Source of the DNA: Saccoglossus kowalevskii
Taxonomy: Eukaryota > Hemichordata > Enteropneusta > Harrimaniidae
Assembly: GCF_000003605.2 (NCBI RefSeq)
Contig: NW_003135837.1
Location: 69,259-94,778, forward strand
Reading direction: 5' to 3'
DNA length: 25,520 nt
Shown here: piece by piece, positions 16,001 through 24,390 of the stretch
How positions within the stretch are numbered: position 1 is the first letter of the stretch
How the letters are laid out: every line of letters starts with the position of its first letter
The notes under the pieces: generated by a model
The model's input: only the letters and a program-made list of their open reading frames with translations
What the model was told of the DNA's origin: nothing
Database searches by the model: none
Made by a program: the position numbers and the translations under genes

Positions 16001-19000
16001 TTTGAGCTGCATTAGAATCACGTTTTACGATGAAATCGTGTGTTGTGGTAAACAGCTGTGACAAGCATATAATCTCAGTGCTCAGCTTTCTGTTTTCATT
16101 TGACGTGGCATATTTCCTGAACAACTAACCCCATGAAACCATTTTTGCTTTGCCTGTAATGCTAGGTGAAGCACTGTGTATAGAAGTGGAAAATGTCCGC
16201 TTGGCCTTCTGCGTTGTTATCGTCGTCATCATTGTAGCAAGCTTTCTGCTGTGGTCTTTGAGTAATTTCTATCCAGTTGCTTTCAGAATTTAGTATTTCA
16301 TCAATCAGTAAAAAGGGTGTGTCAAACTGTGGTTGGTAAATATTGGACTTGATTGATACAAGGGTTTTAAGTATTGTGTTTTGATCGCTGATATGCTAAA
16401 CGACTACAGTGTAATTTACATCGTAGTCATTTCAAGTACAATGGTTACCGGTACATTATAATTTTGTTATACATTGATACATAGTAGAATTGTATCAATT
16501 TTATATTCCCAAAAAGCTTCTATTCTATTCAAAATGTTATATTTGAAACCTCTTTATATTGAATGTAATATTGAGACTGTATATTGAGTGCTATACACTC
16601 ACTGAAAGCTGACTGGCTGATAATCGCCAATCTAATTGTAAAACTAATGTTTGTCCAAATGTTTATTTTGCATAAAATAAATGTTTTTACTGTATTTGCA
16701 TAATTACTACTGTAAAATACTTTTCGCTAAAGGAATGATTCAGTGAAAATATAATCCAGTGAATATACTTTTTTCCATATATTTTACATTCAACTCATCA
16801 GAAATCAGGCCAGACTTTTTTTATTCCTTGTTTCTCGAGTTTTTATAGGGCGGAAAAAAAATAAAATTAATTCTTTTTTTTCATTAGATTTGTGTGATTC
16901 TCAAAGAATTGTAAATGAGATCATTGATCGGAGAGAAGAAATGAAATAGAATTTTATTCCATGTACAACCTTATTTCTCATCTGCGCGAGACTTTGGGTA
17001 CTTTGATCATGATACTCCCACGAAAATGAAACTTGGATTTGTTATGCGGCGGGCGGTAAAAAAATGAAGATAAAAATAATATTTTTTTAGCAATTTTTTG
17101 CGCTTACAGGACGGCGGGCGCAAGAAATTAAACTGAAATAAAATTTTATTTTTATTTCATTTTCGGCTCCTGTTCATTCGGCGGGTTTGCGAAACAAGGG
17201 ATAATAAAAGTCTGGCCTCAGTGAAAACAAATTCCATACAAAACACCCAAAAAGTCTTTTCAGCGAAAATTAATTCCCGCTAAAATAAAGTATTTGACAG
17301 TAAGTATGTTTGCAGAAATAATGATAGTATACCAGGGTAATGGTGGTTGTTCTTCTCTATTGCAAATTAGTTGTTACTGTGCGAAAAATCTTCTTGATGA
17401 ATTATGGTAATTTAACTTGTGAAGACTGTAATTGCTTACAGGGTCAAGGGTCATCCATACTAAATTATTTGTTATGCTTTATCGATAGTTGAACAGACAA
17501 GAAGGTCACCTGAAGGTAGAAGAAGATGCTTACATTGCGGCAAAGAAGGAGGCAGCCAGAGTTGCAAGGCAGAAGCGTTTAGAAGAAAGCAAATCCAAAG
17601 CCAATGGAACTGGTCCAAAAAGATGGCTAGGAGAAAATGAAAGTGACTGGGATGTGTAAGTACTGGACAAGAAAACACAATACATAGAAAATTTGGATTT
17701 TTAGTTTGGTCAGTGTAGATTTTATTAAATTTAGCATGTATACGCTTCACAAAAATACACTTTACAAACAGTTTCTTTGTGCCATCTATATTTTTTTCAA
17801 GGTACACCAAAAAAAGTTTTTGCTTTTCATCTCAGAGAAAATTAAACAGTGTTTTTTTTTTTTGTATTAAGACATGTAATAAATGTTCCACATGTAACAT
17901 TTATCAATAGTGCTTTAGAAAAGTTGCATTAAATGTGGATTTGGATCATTAAAACATCCACTTAAACAGAAACTCTCTATTCTGGTGTATTTCACTGATA
18001 CGTGAAATACTGTAGAATACTATTTCATCTGGAATTAATTTTCGCTGAACAGGCTTTTTGGTTTGTATGGAATTTATTTTCACTGATTGTTGATGAGTTG
18101 AACGTAAAATATAGTGAATGTAAATTCCAAGTGAAAATAAAGTATTTTTACAGTAACAAATATGTGAGGCCTTGGTTTAAAATTGACGCATACAATGACG
18201 AAAAACGAAACTTTTTTTGTTTGTACTTTGTTTGTACAAATATCCTACCTGTTTAAAAAAACCTGCATTATAGGAATAATATAAAAATGCATTGCTTTGT
18301 GATTAACTTGGCATAATTGTGATTTTCATTCATAACTAACGTTACTACTTTGTTGTCTTTTACAGTGCTGGGGGTGAAGATGATTTTGAAATGTTTTTAG
18401 AATCTGTTAAAGCGAGGTCGTTGAACCCACCTGGGAATGGTAAGTATCATCACATGATAAATGACATGGTTATTGCTTCTATCTCTTAATATTTTTTATT
18501 TTATTTATTTCAGTATTAACAAATAATCACCTTATTTGTGTTATTTATAACTGTAATCTGCTGTGGCAGTAAACCTGGTGAAACCCAATACTTTCCCAAA
18601 CAGAACACCAAACGTTTTACAAATAGAATATTTGCTTCAACATCTAGATGTAAACCAAACACACCTAAAAACAAAATATCTTTGAAATAAAAATAAAAAC
18701 ATATGTGAAAAAAACATGTATTTTTACCTTGCCCGTACCATCAAAGATGGAAGGGAAAGGTATATTAAGGGAAAAATTTTGTCCGGCGTTGTCGTTGTTG
18801 TTGTTGTTTTTGTCATTGGCGTCAGCGTCTTCGTCGTTAATAATTGTTATTGTGTGCATAATAACTTTACTAATTCTATTCCAAACTTCATCAAACTTGG
18901 TCACCTTATTCATCAGTATAAAGTCTTCCCTGTGTTTGAACAACAGATGTCCTGTATGAAAATATCATGCAAAAATTGAGAAAATCTGATAAAATATTTT

Positions 19001-22000
19001 GACTGTTTCTACTTGACTGATCACTGGTGATACACATCATCAAAGGTCACTGATCTCAGTGGAAATATGCATTGTTGTACATGTTCAATGAAGCAAATAA
19101 TTTATCTTGTAATAATATTCATGGTAATGTATCCCCCAAATCCCATGGGAATACTATACTGGGTTTCAAAACCAACTCATGGAGAGATTTTTTACACAGT
19201 TTGATACACATTTGCAAACTTACAAATAAAATCTTTACAGAAAACAAGATGTCAGAAAATCAATATAAGCACTCCTATGAACTGGGTGCCAAACTTTGAT
19301 CAAGATCTGAAGCTAATAGAAAATCTGTTTAGTTCAAAGTTATCAAATCAAAAACAATACATACAAAATACATAAAAAGCAAAACGTTGCATCCACATTT
19401 TGAAAAGAAAATTGTACTAAAATATATGTATTCTGTATTTGACAAACAGTTCATTCGACAAATGAAAACTCACAGGAATATGTTTCAGCTATTAGAACAG
19501 AATGATAGTTTTTATAATACTAGTTTAAAAACGCACTTCAAAAACAAAGATTGCAGTGTTTGAAGATGTAGATTCTCAGGAGGCAACAGTACTGTTGACT
19601 TCTCCCTCCACTGGACACCAACTAACTATTTAAGTTGATTTGCATACAAAGGCAGAGCTTGCAACATGATAGCTATTCATAGAGGGTGTTTTTTTTTTTT
19701 ACAAATAAGGCACCAATGTTTTTGTAAGATATTTACATCTTTTAAGAACATTCCGTAGACTGATTCCCCATTGTTGTTCCAACCCCAAAACTTGTTTGTA
19801 TTCAAAATTAATTATGACAATATTGAAACAAACTATGATAAATGAATTATATTATATAACAAAGGGCAAGGTCACCAGAGTTCAACTATGTTAATACTTC
19901 TGTAAACTGAACACATCTGTAAAACAGACTTTTCTGTATACAGAACACCTATGAACAAAACACCTCTATAAATGAAACACCCCTGTAAACACATCTTGAA
20001 CAAAACACCTCTGTAAACAAAACACATATGTAAACAAAATGTCTCTATAAACATGATAACTTTTACACAGAATACCTTTGTAAAACAAATAACCATGTAA
20101 ACCAAATACCTCTGTAAACTGAACACATCTGTGAACATAACACCACAGTAAGCCACACAAATCTCTAAACAGAACACCTTTATATACAGAACACAGAGGT
20201 AAACAGAAAAACTGCTGTAACCAAACACCTATGTAAATATCACATCATTGCAAAGCAAACACCTCTTTATAGAACATCTCTGTAAAGCAACAGTGTATAT
20301 ATACATAAAAAACTGTAATTGAGCAAATCAGTAAACAAAACACATATATCAGTAGAAATGTTAGAATCGTTTAAGGTGTAAAGCAAGATATAAGTGTTTT
20401 ATTAACACATACACATTTGATAACAGCAAACAATTATTGTATTTTTGAGTGTGAATGACTGGTTTTGTCAACCAGTCACTGTACACGTACATGAACAAGT
20501 ACGTCGTCCGATTGATAGACTGCAATGTATATAATTACACCAACAACATGACACTGGAATGTACAAATTACCAGCAATGTTGAGGTATATTATTTTCTTT
20601 TAACTTTATTTTTCTACTTGACTTCAATATGTTGTGATTCAATGCATGTAAATAATATTATGTAACTGTAAAACAAGTAGATTGAAGCAGAATAATGTAA
20701 TTGAAAGTGGATCTCAGCCTGTCAGTGAATTAATATCTGTCTATAGGGACATCCTATCTGCAGTATCTAAATTTTAATATATTTGGTGTTTCTTAATGTA
20801 TTTGTAAAAAAATCAACTCTGGCAACTCACAATTTTGTACTTGGCTATTAATTTTTCCAGTTAGTCACCAACAATTTTAAACTGGTTGCCAATCATTAGG
20901 GAAATAATTAAACTAAAGAGTTGTTCTTAAGTTAATAGTAGTACAATGGATATATGGGTAATTGCACTTTCCCATTAAACTAACTAAGCTTGTGATGTCT
21001 ATTATCCTTTTTTTGCATGCACAGTTAGTACCTTCTATAGTGACCATGATAATAACTACTATAGATCTGTTAGTATTGGCACCACTAGTGACTATGATGG
21101 ACGTGTTAGTCCATCTACTGTCGACCTGGAATGGGACCACGAGGAAGGTAATGCAAGTGGTGTGGTGAATGGATTGGTGGTATTTGTGTGATTAGTGGTG
21201 GCATTACTGTGTAGTGTCTGGTGGAAAGAGGTGGCGTACATGTCAAATGGCTTGGTGGTGTGGCGGCATTACTGTGTTGTTTGATGGACAGTGGTTTCAT
21301 GTATATTAAATGGCTTGGCTTGGTGACGGCATTACTGTGTAGCACATGTCTGGTGGAAAGTGGTGGCAAGTCTGTCAAATGGCTTGGGGGAGGGACATCA
21401 GCTGTCATAACATGGCATTCTTTTCAGTTGTGATAAAAGCATCAGTCCTATATCATAGTTTGTTGTGTTTCATAAAATGTATGTACATTTGTAAATTTGG
21501 TGACTCATCCATTCTCCCGGTGAAAGGTTTTTCAGTGAAAGCAACAATTCCATCTGTGTGAGTTTCATATTCAACTAGCATCACTAACACTTCCAAAGTT
21601 AAAGTAGTGCATTCAAGAATCCTATAACTATATCATACAAATGCAGACATACAGATGCCATTTAAAATCATTATAACTGTCGTCAAAGTTGGCGATTTCA
21701 ATATCAGAACCTTAGCCCAGCTGATTGAAAGATTGTTATACAATTGCCAATTTCAAACACCCAAAAGATGAGGGCGGACTATATCTGACTGGAGCACTTT
21801 GGACTTTAAAATAATTACATACATTTGAACTTTGACTATCCCTCTGTCTACTTTGAGACACTGAATAAATAAGTGTTGGTATGGCCAGGAATAATTCACA
21901 AATAAAATTACACTCATTCTTTTTCAACATAAAGAGTCAAATGTTTATTTACAGGTGTGAAACTGATAATAAGATTATCTAAATAATGAAAACATCAATG

Positions 22001-23830
22001 ATGGCATTTGAAAAAAAAATACACTGTAAATTGTTGTACCATAAAATACAATCAGAGCATAATTTAACATTTAGTTCAAAAATAACCATATAACTATAGA
22101 ATAATCTGCATAAATATACCTCATATTAATAATTTGTAATTAATAATGAAAATTATACTAGTTTTTTTGAAAAAGAAAAGACAGCTTGGAAGTTATAAGT
22201 TATGTTCAGACTGTGGTTCAGACCATACAATGTATGATCAAAGTATACTTTAATGTATTCATGCTAAGCTCACACCATTAAATCATTAAATCATTGCACA
22301 TTTTATGGTAACAGTGCTAGCAGAATGTATCTTGCATCTTCACAGTGTTTGAAATTTGTCAAAATGGTTTACCAGACAACGGGGCTGCTAAAAATTTAAT
22401 CATTTTACCACATTTCATTCAATCAGTGTCACTGCAGTGACTTTAATTCAATTCAATTCAATTCAATAATACTTCACAATACACTGTCTACTAGTTGACA
22501 GTATCATTGGAAATCATCCAGTTTTCCCTGATGGGAAAATTTTTCGTATTCTTTTGATTTTATCATACAACCTATCGCCTCTTTGGAGTCGCATTTTACT
22601 TTATGGTTCATTACTGAAGTCCTGATTCCTAAAAAAATGAGTTGCACAAATCAAAACAATCGCATCAGACATAATTTTGACAACAATCATACATCCATAC
22701 ATACCATTTTGTGATTTTTGTAAAAAGTAATATTTTCTCAAAAATCTACCCAACCACAGGGTTAGTAACTTGAGATTTTCATCAGCCCCACTGAATAGTT
22801 ACCTGTGCCCGGCGTACAGGCGGGCAGTAGTTTCAAACACTGATCTTCAACATTTTAATTCATAACTTACACAAGTATTTGAAGTGAATTTACATTTTGT
22901 GATATCATTTAAATTATTATTTTGTTTCCAAATTCATCAAGATCTATTGAGTTTGTGATTATTATTGTTATATACTATGTTATATACTTCATATTACTAT
23001 GTGCTCAGTTTCTGCACTAAGATATTGTATGAAAAAAAAACTGGGTAAAACAGCTCTAGTTTCAAATCAAGGCATCGCAAAAAATCATGCAACATTTCTG
23101 CTGTTGGTGTAAATGTAATGTAGAGCACTTCCCATGAAGAATGTAACAGATTTGAATATTTGTTTTTAATCATTCGTGTGTCTGTGTGTAGTAATATGTA
23201 CAGTCATTCTCTAAGGCTATGATGTCTGTACTACATACAGGTCAGGTTTAGGATGTAAACCTTGTCAAAGTAAACAGTAACAACACATATTAATATCATT
23301 GTAACAATAATTTACATTAACATAATGGGGTTTATTTTCACAATCATCTCTGCATTGTTGGTCATTCATTATTGTTATTCAGAAAATAAAGTTACTTCTT
23401 ACTTACTATTAAAGTTACTATTTGTCCTGACACTTCTGTTTTCTCACCACAAGGTATGGACAGTGTGGCAAACGCTATGACTGAAAAGAAAGTCACAGAA
23501 GCAGAAGTCCTGGATCTTGCCCGGGAAGCTGTAGGTGAAATCAATACTGGTTTGGACCTTGATTGGGAAGAAGATTTTGTCGGTGCTGAAATCTCGGAAT
23601 CTGACTTTGTGGGCAGCAATGATGACCCTGCAATGTTGGATGCTGAACATACAGAGATTATTGCCGCCAGAAAAAACAGTCCACCAAATAATTCTGGGAA
23701 CAGTAATGAATTTGTGACGGAGGTGCAGATAGAGACGAGAGACTCTGACTTGAAATTTGATGATGATTTTCCAGCACCAACAAAAGCTGTTTCAAATGAG
23801 AACCTTGTGGAATCAGAAGCTGATAGATAA
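7004..23830 (+). CDS. AP1AR: AP-1 complex-associated regulatory protein (gadkin), complete, seven exons
   Basis: In vertebrates gadkin is a palmitoylated peripheral protein of trans-Golgi/endosomal vesicles that links the AP-1 clathrin adaptor to kinesin-1 and sequesters the ARP2/3 complex. Exons: 7004-7047, 11172-11244, 14796-14918, 17489-17655, 18366-18439, 21025-21147, 23454-23830; CDS 981 nt, 326 residues (human about 302). All junctions are GT/AG and in phase. Landmarks: MGNCW acylation-type N terminus; IEFENLVE at 31-38; a charged helical region about 50-115 including AYIAAKKEAARVARQKRLEE (94-113); EDDFE at 140-144; the acidic tryptophan motifs LEWDHEEG (195-202) and LDWEEDFVGAE (237-247), both with clear human counterparts. 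An in-frame TGA at 6917 and no intervening in-frame ATG support the start. Identification is from remembered family sequence, not a search. Confidence 0.93.
7080..7200. promoter_or_regulatory. CpG-rich stretch just inside AP1AR intron 1
   Basis: About a dozen CpG dinucleotides in 120 bp, far above the window background. It begins about 30 bp after the exon 1 donor and forms the 3' flank of the promoter's CpG cluster. No coding frame is supported. Confidence 0.4.
7970..8175 (-). mobile_element. Possible relic of a piggyBac-type transposase C terminus
   Basis: On the minus strand one frame reads GRDTEYYCMACSPGL at about 8056-8012, like the RRxTRYYCxxC...GLC zinc-ribbon end of piggyBac-type transposases. 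The adjoining frame just upstream holds VCQNIKQG (for the CxVC half), and further up KKIPAT, in the right order, so a frameshift is needed. Downstream, a T-rich run on the plus strand (7671-7680) and AATAAA on the minus strand could be its 3' end. The match is short and made from memory; treat as tentative. Confidence 0.35.
8180..10035 (+). other. AP1AR intron 1, nothing recognised
   Basis: AT-rich sequence. A degenerate CTGT-rich run (9325-9360, CTGTCTTTCTGTGTGTTTGCC) is the only repeat-like item noticed. Confidence 0.5.
10041..10482. repeat. Minisatellite of GAGATGCAGCCCATTCTCT monomers with 116-bp higher-order units
   Basis: About 22 monomers of 17-20 bp. A distinctive variant (GATGTAG followed by TTTCTCAnAGAAATGCAG) recurs at 10161, 10277 and 10393, giving a higher-order period of 116 bp; the left third is more degenerate. 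Minus-strand frames stay open through it (MGCISE-, LHLRE-type repeats), but this is a by-product of a stop-free monomer, not evidence of a gene. In AP1AR intron 1. Confidence 0.9.
10638..10754. repeat. Inverted pair of AAAATGGCGACAAA, 89 bp apart
   Basis: TTTGTCGCCATTTT at 10638-10651 and its perfect complement at 10741-10754. The core AAAATGGCGAC resembles the YY1 binding motif. It could be a small foldback element or paired binding sites; a weaker AAAATGGCAGCC occurs at 10878. Confidence 0.55.
10755..11171 (+). other. End of AP1AR intron 1, nothing recognised
   Basis: A 69-codon open frame (10760-10969) has Lys/Ser-rich low-complexity content and no family resemblance. Otherwise featureless up to the exon 2 acceptor. 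Confidence 0.4.
11172..11244 (+). CDS. AP1AR: AP1AR exon 2 (IEFENLVE motif)
   Basis: The acceptor is TATTTCAG. One base completes Arg15, then 24 codons follow, including SYLRNDYEGESLNIEFENLV, collinear with human KYFR...LTIEFENLVE. The donor GTAAGA is followed after 21 bases by a 35-bp minisatellite. Confidence 0.92.
11266..11645. repeat. 35-bp minisatellite in AP1AR intron 2 (about 11 units)
   Basis: The units start at 11266 and repeat exactly every 35 bp through 11581, followed by two shortened units. Each unit contains GTGGTCAGTGTAAGGAATT and TTATTTATATGCA. Units differ mainly at one site (TTAAGTGG versus TTAAATGG), and the low divergence points to recent expansion. The array begins 21 bp downstream of the exon 2 splice donor. 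Confidence 0.95.
11677..11871 (+). CDS. Candidate alternative last exon of AP1AR (short, tail-anchored isoform)
   Basis: A TTTAAATTTACAG acceptor is followed by a 64-codon open frame in the same phase as the end of exon 2, ending with TAA at 11869-11871. The peptide has a basic middle (MPGRRMKDIPSHAAWCTKP) and ends with a hydrophobic run, IIISWVLFALILLTTKFV, a plausible C-terminal membrane anchor. AATAAA (11871-11876) overlaps the stop codon, and T-rich sequence follows at 11910. Joined to exons 1-2 it would give a product of about 103 residues. I know of no such gadkin isoform, and AT-rich DNA readily gives chance hydrophobic frames, so this is a hypothesis. Confidence 0.25.
   Translation: MHTVSSLLFTVSVWNQFSYNPYLGMPGRRMKDIPSHAAWCTKPIKSIIISWVLFALILLTTKFV
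11880..13229 (+). other. AP1AR intron 2, central part, nothing recognised
   Basis: AT-rich with short AT-dinucleotide and ATACA runs (12060-12100). No supported gene or element. Confidence 0.5.
13230..13600. promoter_or_regulatory. CpG-rich island inside AP1AR intron 2
   Basis: By eye there are about 30 CpG dinucleotides in 370 bp, whereas most of the window has roughly one per 60-100 bp. Words such as GCGAGATC, ACGTCGAACG, CCGGCCGATC, TTCGCGTT and CACAACGCGTG occur. Both strands have open frames through it (minus 13440-13195, plus 13396-13662) without recognisable homology. It could be an internal promoter or first exon of an unrecognised transcript, or a recent insertion. Confidence 0.4.
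13601..14795 (+). other. Rest of AP1AR intron 2, nothing recognised
   Basis: AT-rich. A TTTTCATTTCAG acceptor-like site at about 13678-13689 precedes a short open frame to 13819 with no homology seen. Confidence 0.5.
14796..14918 (+). CDS. AP1AR: AP1AR exon 3
   Basis: A phase 0 exon of 41 codons. It starts with a Ser/Asp-rich linker and then a helical stretch, NYQKIVEDQRKLDEQIDEE, equivalent to human HYDSIAEKQKDLDKKIQKE. The acceptor is TTTTTTGCAG and the donor GTAAGC. Confidence 0.92.
14919..16707 (+). other. AP1AR intron 3 before the nested MITEs, nothing recognised
   Basis: AT-rich; TGCTCACGCA is repeated at 15129-15148 and TTGTATTTGTG at 15763-15787. No gene or mobile element supported. 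Confidence 0.5.
16710..17300. mobile_element. TA-flanked MITE, copy 2, interrupted by a second MITE
   Basis: Same ends as copy 1 (CTGTAAAATAC ... GTATTTGACAG), TA at 16708-16709 and 17301-17302. The family sequence is broken at 16807 by a 410-bp insert and resumes at 17218. Its own sequence is about 178 bp, with an internal deletion near the left end relative to copy 1. Located in AP1AR intron 3, ending 188 bp before exon 4. Confidence 0.8.
16808..17217. mobile_element. 410-bp MITE with GGCCAGACTTTT ends and TCA duplication, nested in copy 2
   Basis: The imperfect terminal inverted repeats run about 27 bp: GGCCAGACTTTTTTTATTCC and, from the right, GGCCAGACTTTTATTATCCC, both followed by TTGTTTC. 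The flanking TCA at 16805-16807 and 17218-17220 is present once in the uninterrupted MITE copy 1, so it is a 3-bp target duplication. The interior is AT-rich with GGCGGGCG islands and no open frame. 3-bp duplications occur in PIF/Harbinger, CACTA and Zator groups; the family is not identified. Confidence 0.8.
17489..17655 (+). CDS. AP1AR: AP1AR exon 4 (charged helix)
   Basis: Encodes the Ala/Arg/Lys/Glu-rich helix EEDAYIAAKKEAARVARQKR, matching human EEEALYAAQREAARAAKQRK, and then a lineage-specific linker ending ENESDWDV. The acceptor is the weakly pyrimidine TTTATCGATAG; the donor is GTAAGT. Confidence 0.92.
18010..18153. mobile_element. TA-flanked MITE, copy 3 (144 bp, reversed, internally deleted)
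   Basis: CTGTAGAATACTATTTC at the left and GTATTTTTACAG at the right, TA on both sides (18008-18009, 18154-18155). The interior matches copy 1 in reverse orientation (TTTTCGCTGAA, GTATGGAATTTATTTTCACTG, TTGATGAGTTGAA) with part missing. In AP1AR intron 4. Confidence 0.75.
18366..18439 (+). CDS. AP1AR: AP1AR exon 5 (GEDDFE motif)
   Basis: A 74-nt exon that completes Val136 and encodes AGGEDDFEMFLESVKAR, like human GPEDDFESCLRNMKS. The acceptor is TCTTTTACAG and the donor GTAAGT. An intronic TA-MITE ends 212 bp upstream. Confidence 0.92.
18440..19900 (+). other. AP1AR intron 5, first part, with a GTT/GTC triplet-rich tract
   Basis: 18785-18850 is a degenerate GTT/GTC/GTCA run that keeps several frames open on both strands; these frames are low-complexity artefacts. 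The neighbouring stretch to 18990 has the look of a dispersed repeat but I cannot define its ends. Confidence 0.4.
19900..20295. repeat. Degenerate tandem array of TGTAAACAAAACACCTC-type units
   Basis: About 20 diverged units of 17-20 bp (variants CTGTAAACTGAACACATC, CTATAAATGAAACACCCC and so on) in AP1AR intron 5. Divergence is high, so the array is old. Minus-strand open frames over it (118 and 64 codons) come from the repeat and are not called as genes. Confidence 0.8.
20296..21024 (+). other. End of AP1AR intron 5, nothing recognised
   Basis: AT-rich; ends in a good polypyrimidine tract (CCTTTTTTTGCATGCACAG) before exon 6. Confidence 0.5.
21025..21147 (+). CDS. AP1AR: AP1AR exon 6 (first LEW motif)
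   Basis: Ser/Tyr/Asp-rich, with two similar stretches (SDHDNNYYRSVS and SDYDGRVS), ending in VDLEWDHEE. It is collinear with human SLDLEWEDEEG. The donor GTAATG is followed within 50 bp by a 65-bp tandem repeat. Confidence 0.92.
21195..21400. repeat. Three-unit tandem repeat, period about 65 bp
   Basis: GGCATTACTGTGT recurs at 21200, 21265 and 21328, each followed by GTCTGGTGGAAAG-like or TTGATGGACAGTGG sequence and then AAATGGCTTGG. It lies 48 bp after the exon 6 donor and is G/T-rich on the plus strand. Confidence 0.8.
21405..23453 (+). other. AP1AR intron 6, nothing recognised apart from a pentamer repeat
   Basis: An AATTC/CAATT pentamer run lies at 22445-22467. The rest is AT-rich with no gene, transposon end or RNA structure identified. 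Confidence 0.5.
23454..23830 (+). CDS. AP1AR: AP1AR exon 7 (last coding exon, second LEW/LDW motif)
   Basis: The exon completes Gly202 and encodes MDSVANAMTEKKVTEAEVLD, then LDWEEDFVGAE, the counterpart of human GLEWENDFVSAE, and an acidic tail ending with stop TAA at 23828-23830. The tail after the second motif is longer than I remember in the human protein. Confidence 0.93.
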
Positions 23831-24051
23831 TATGACGTTTTATTTGCAATAATTGTAGGCATCTGAATTTTATATGAATGGTGATGTGTTGTAATTTTTT
23901 TATTCGGTATAGGACTGGAACAATCTGAAGTATAATACATTGTATATCTCTATTTTCGTAGTTGTTTGTTATGATGCTGAATTTGGACAGTACACTCCAC
24001 TTTAACATCTAAAGATTATCAGTGCCAACTGTTGCAATGGCGAAATTAGAG

Positions 24052-24082
24052 CGGGGGGTGAGGGTGAAGGTGAGGGTGAGGT
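24052..24082 (+). repeat. G-rich GGGTGA repeat, possible RNA G-quadruplex
   Basis: Reads GGGGGGTGAGGGTGAAGG and continues with GTGAGGGTGAGG. It has several G-runs on the sense strand, enough for at least a two-layer quadruplex. It lies about 220 nt after the AP1AR stop. Confidence 0.55.
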
Positions 24083-24162
24083 GTGCCCTATAACTGTCTT
24101 AATCCATAAGCACATATCCTATAATGCAATGCCCCATTGGGAAGCTACCTCCATACACTGTT

Positions 24163-24306
24163 AGTGTAATTCCTAACTGCACACTGTTTCATAGTGAACT
24201 CCCTAACTGCACACATATCAGAGTGAATTCTCTAACTGCACGCCATTCATAGTGAACTCCCTAACTACACACTATTTCATAGTGAACTCCCTAACTGCAC
24301 ACTAAT
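24163..24306. repeat. 29-30 bp tandem repeat, five units
   Basis: AGTGAACTCCCTAACTGCAC-type units start at 24163, 24193, 24222, 24251 and 24281. They lie within the probable AP1AR 3' UTR. Confidence 0.9.
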
Positions 24307-24390
24307 CCTAATCCTGTATTTGTGATATATTACTGAGTGAATATAAATGTTTGTGCCATAGAAGATCTTGACTTTAGAAGGATTAATAAA

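Larger units (their letters stand above)
23831..24390 (+). other. Probable AP1AR 3' UTR
   Basis: Follows the AP1AR stop. The first canonical AATAAA downstream that I find is at 24385-24390, with another at 24573-24578; the true cleavage site is not determinable by eye. It contains a G-rich tract and a 30-bp repeat listed separately. Confidence 0.45.

Noticed and set aside
18665-18979. Three open frames on both strands over 18.7-18.98 kb
   Set aside because: They share a GTT/GTC triplet-rich tract and are mutually shadowing; no homology.
19872-20228. 118-codon minus-strand frame rich in Val, Phe, Cys and Tyr
   Set aside because: It overlies a degenerate 17-20 bp tandem array in an intron; a product of repeat composition.
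21221-21433. Open frames across 21.1-21.4 kb on both strands
   Set aside because: They follow the 65-bp tandem repeat in AP1AR intron 6 and have no recognisable domain.
23392-24008. Long minus-strand frames (182 and 116 codons) opposite AP1AR exon 7
   Set aside because: Shadows of the genuine plus-strand coding exon, which is identified by homology and splice phase.
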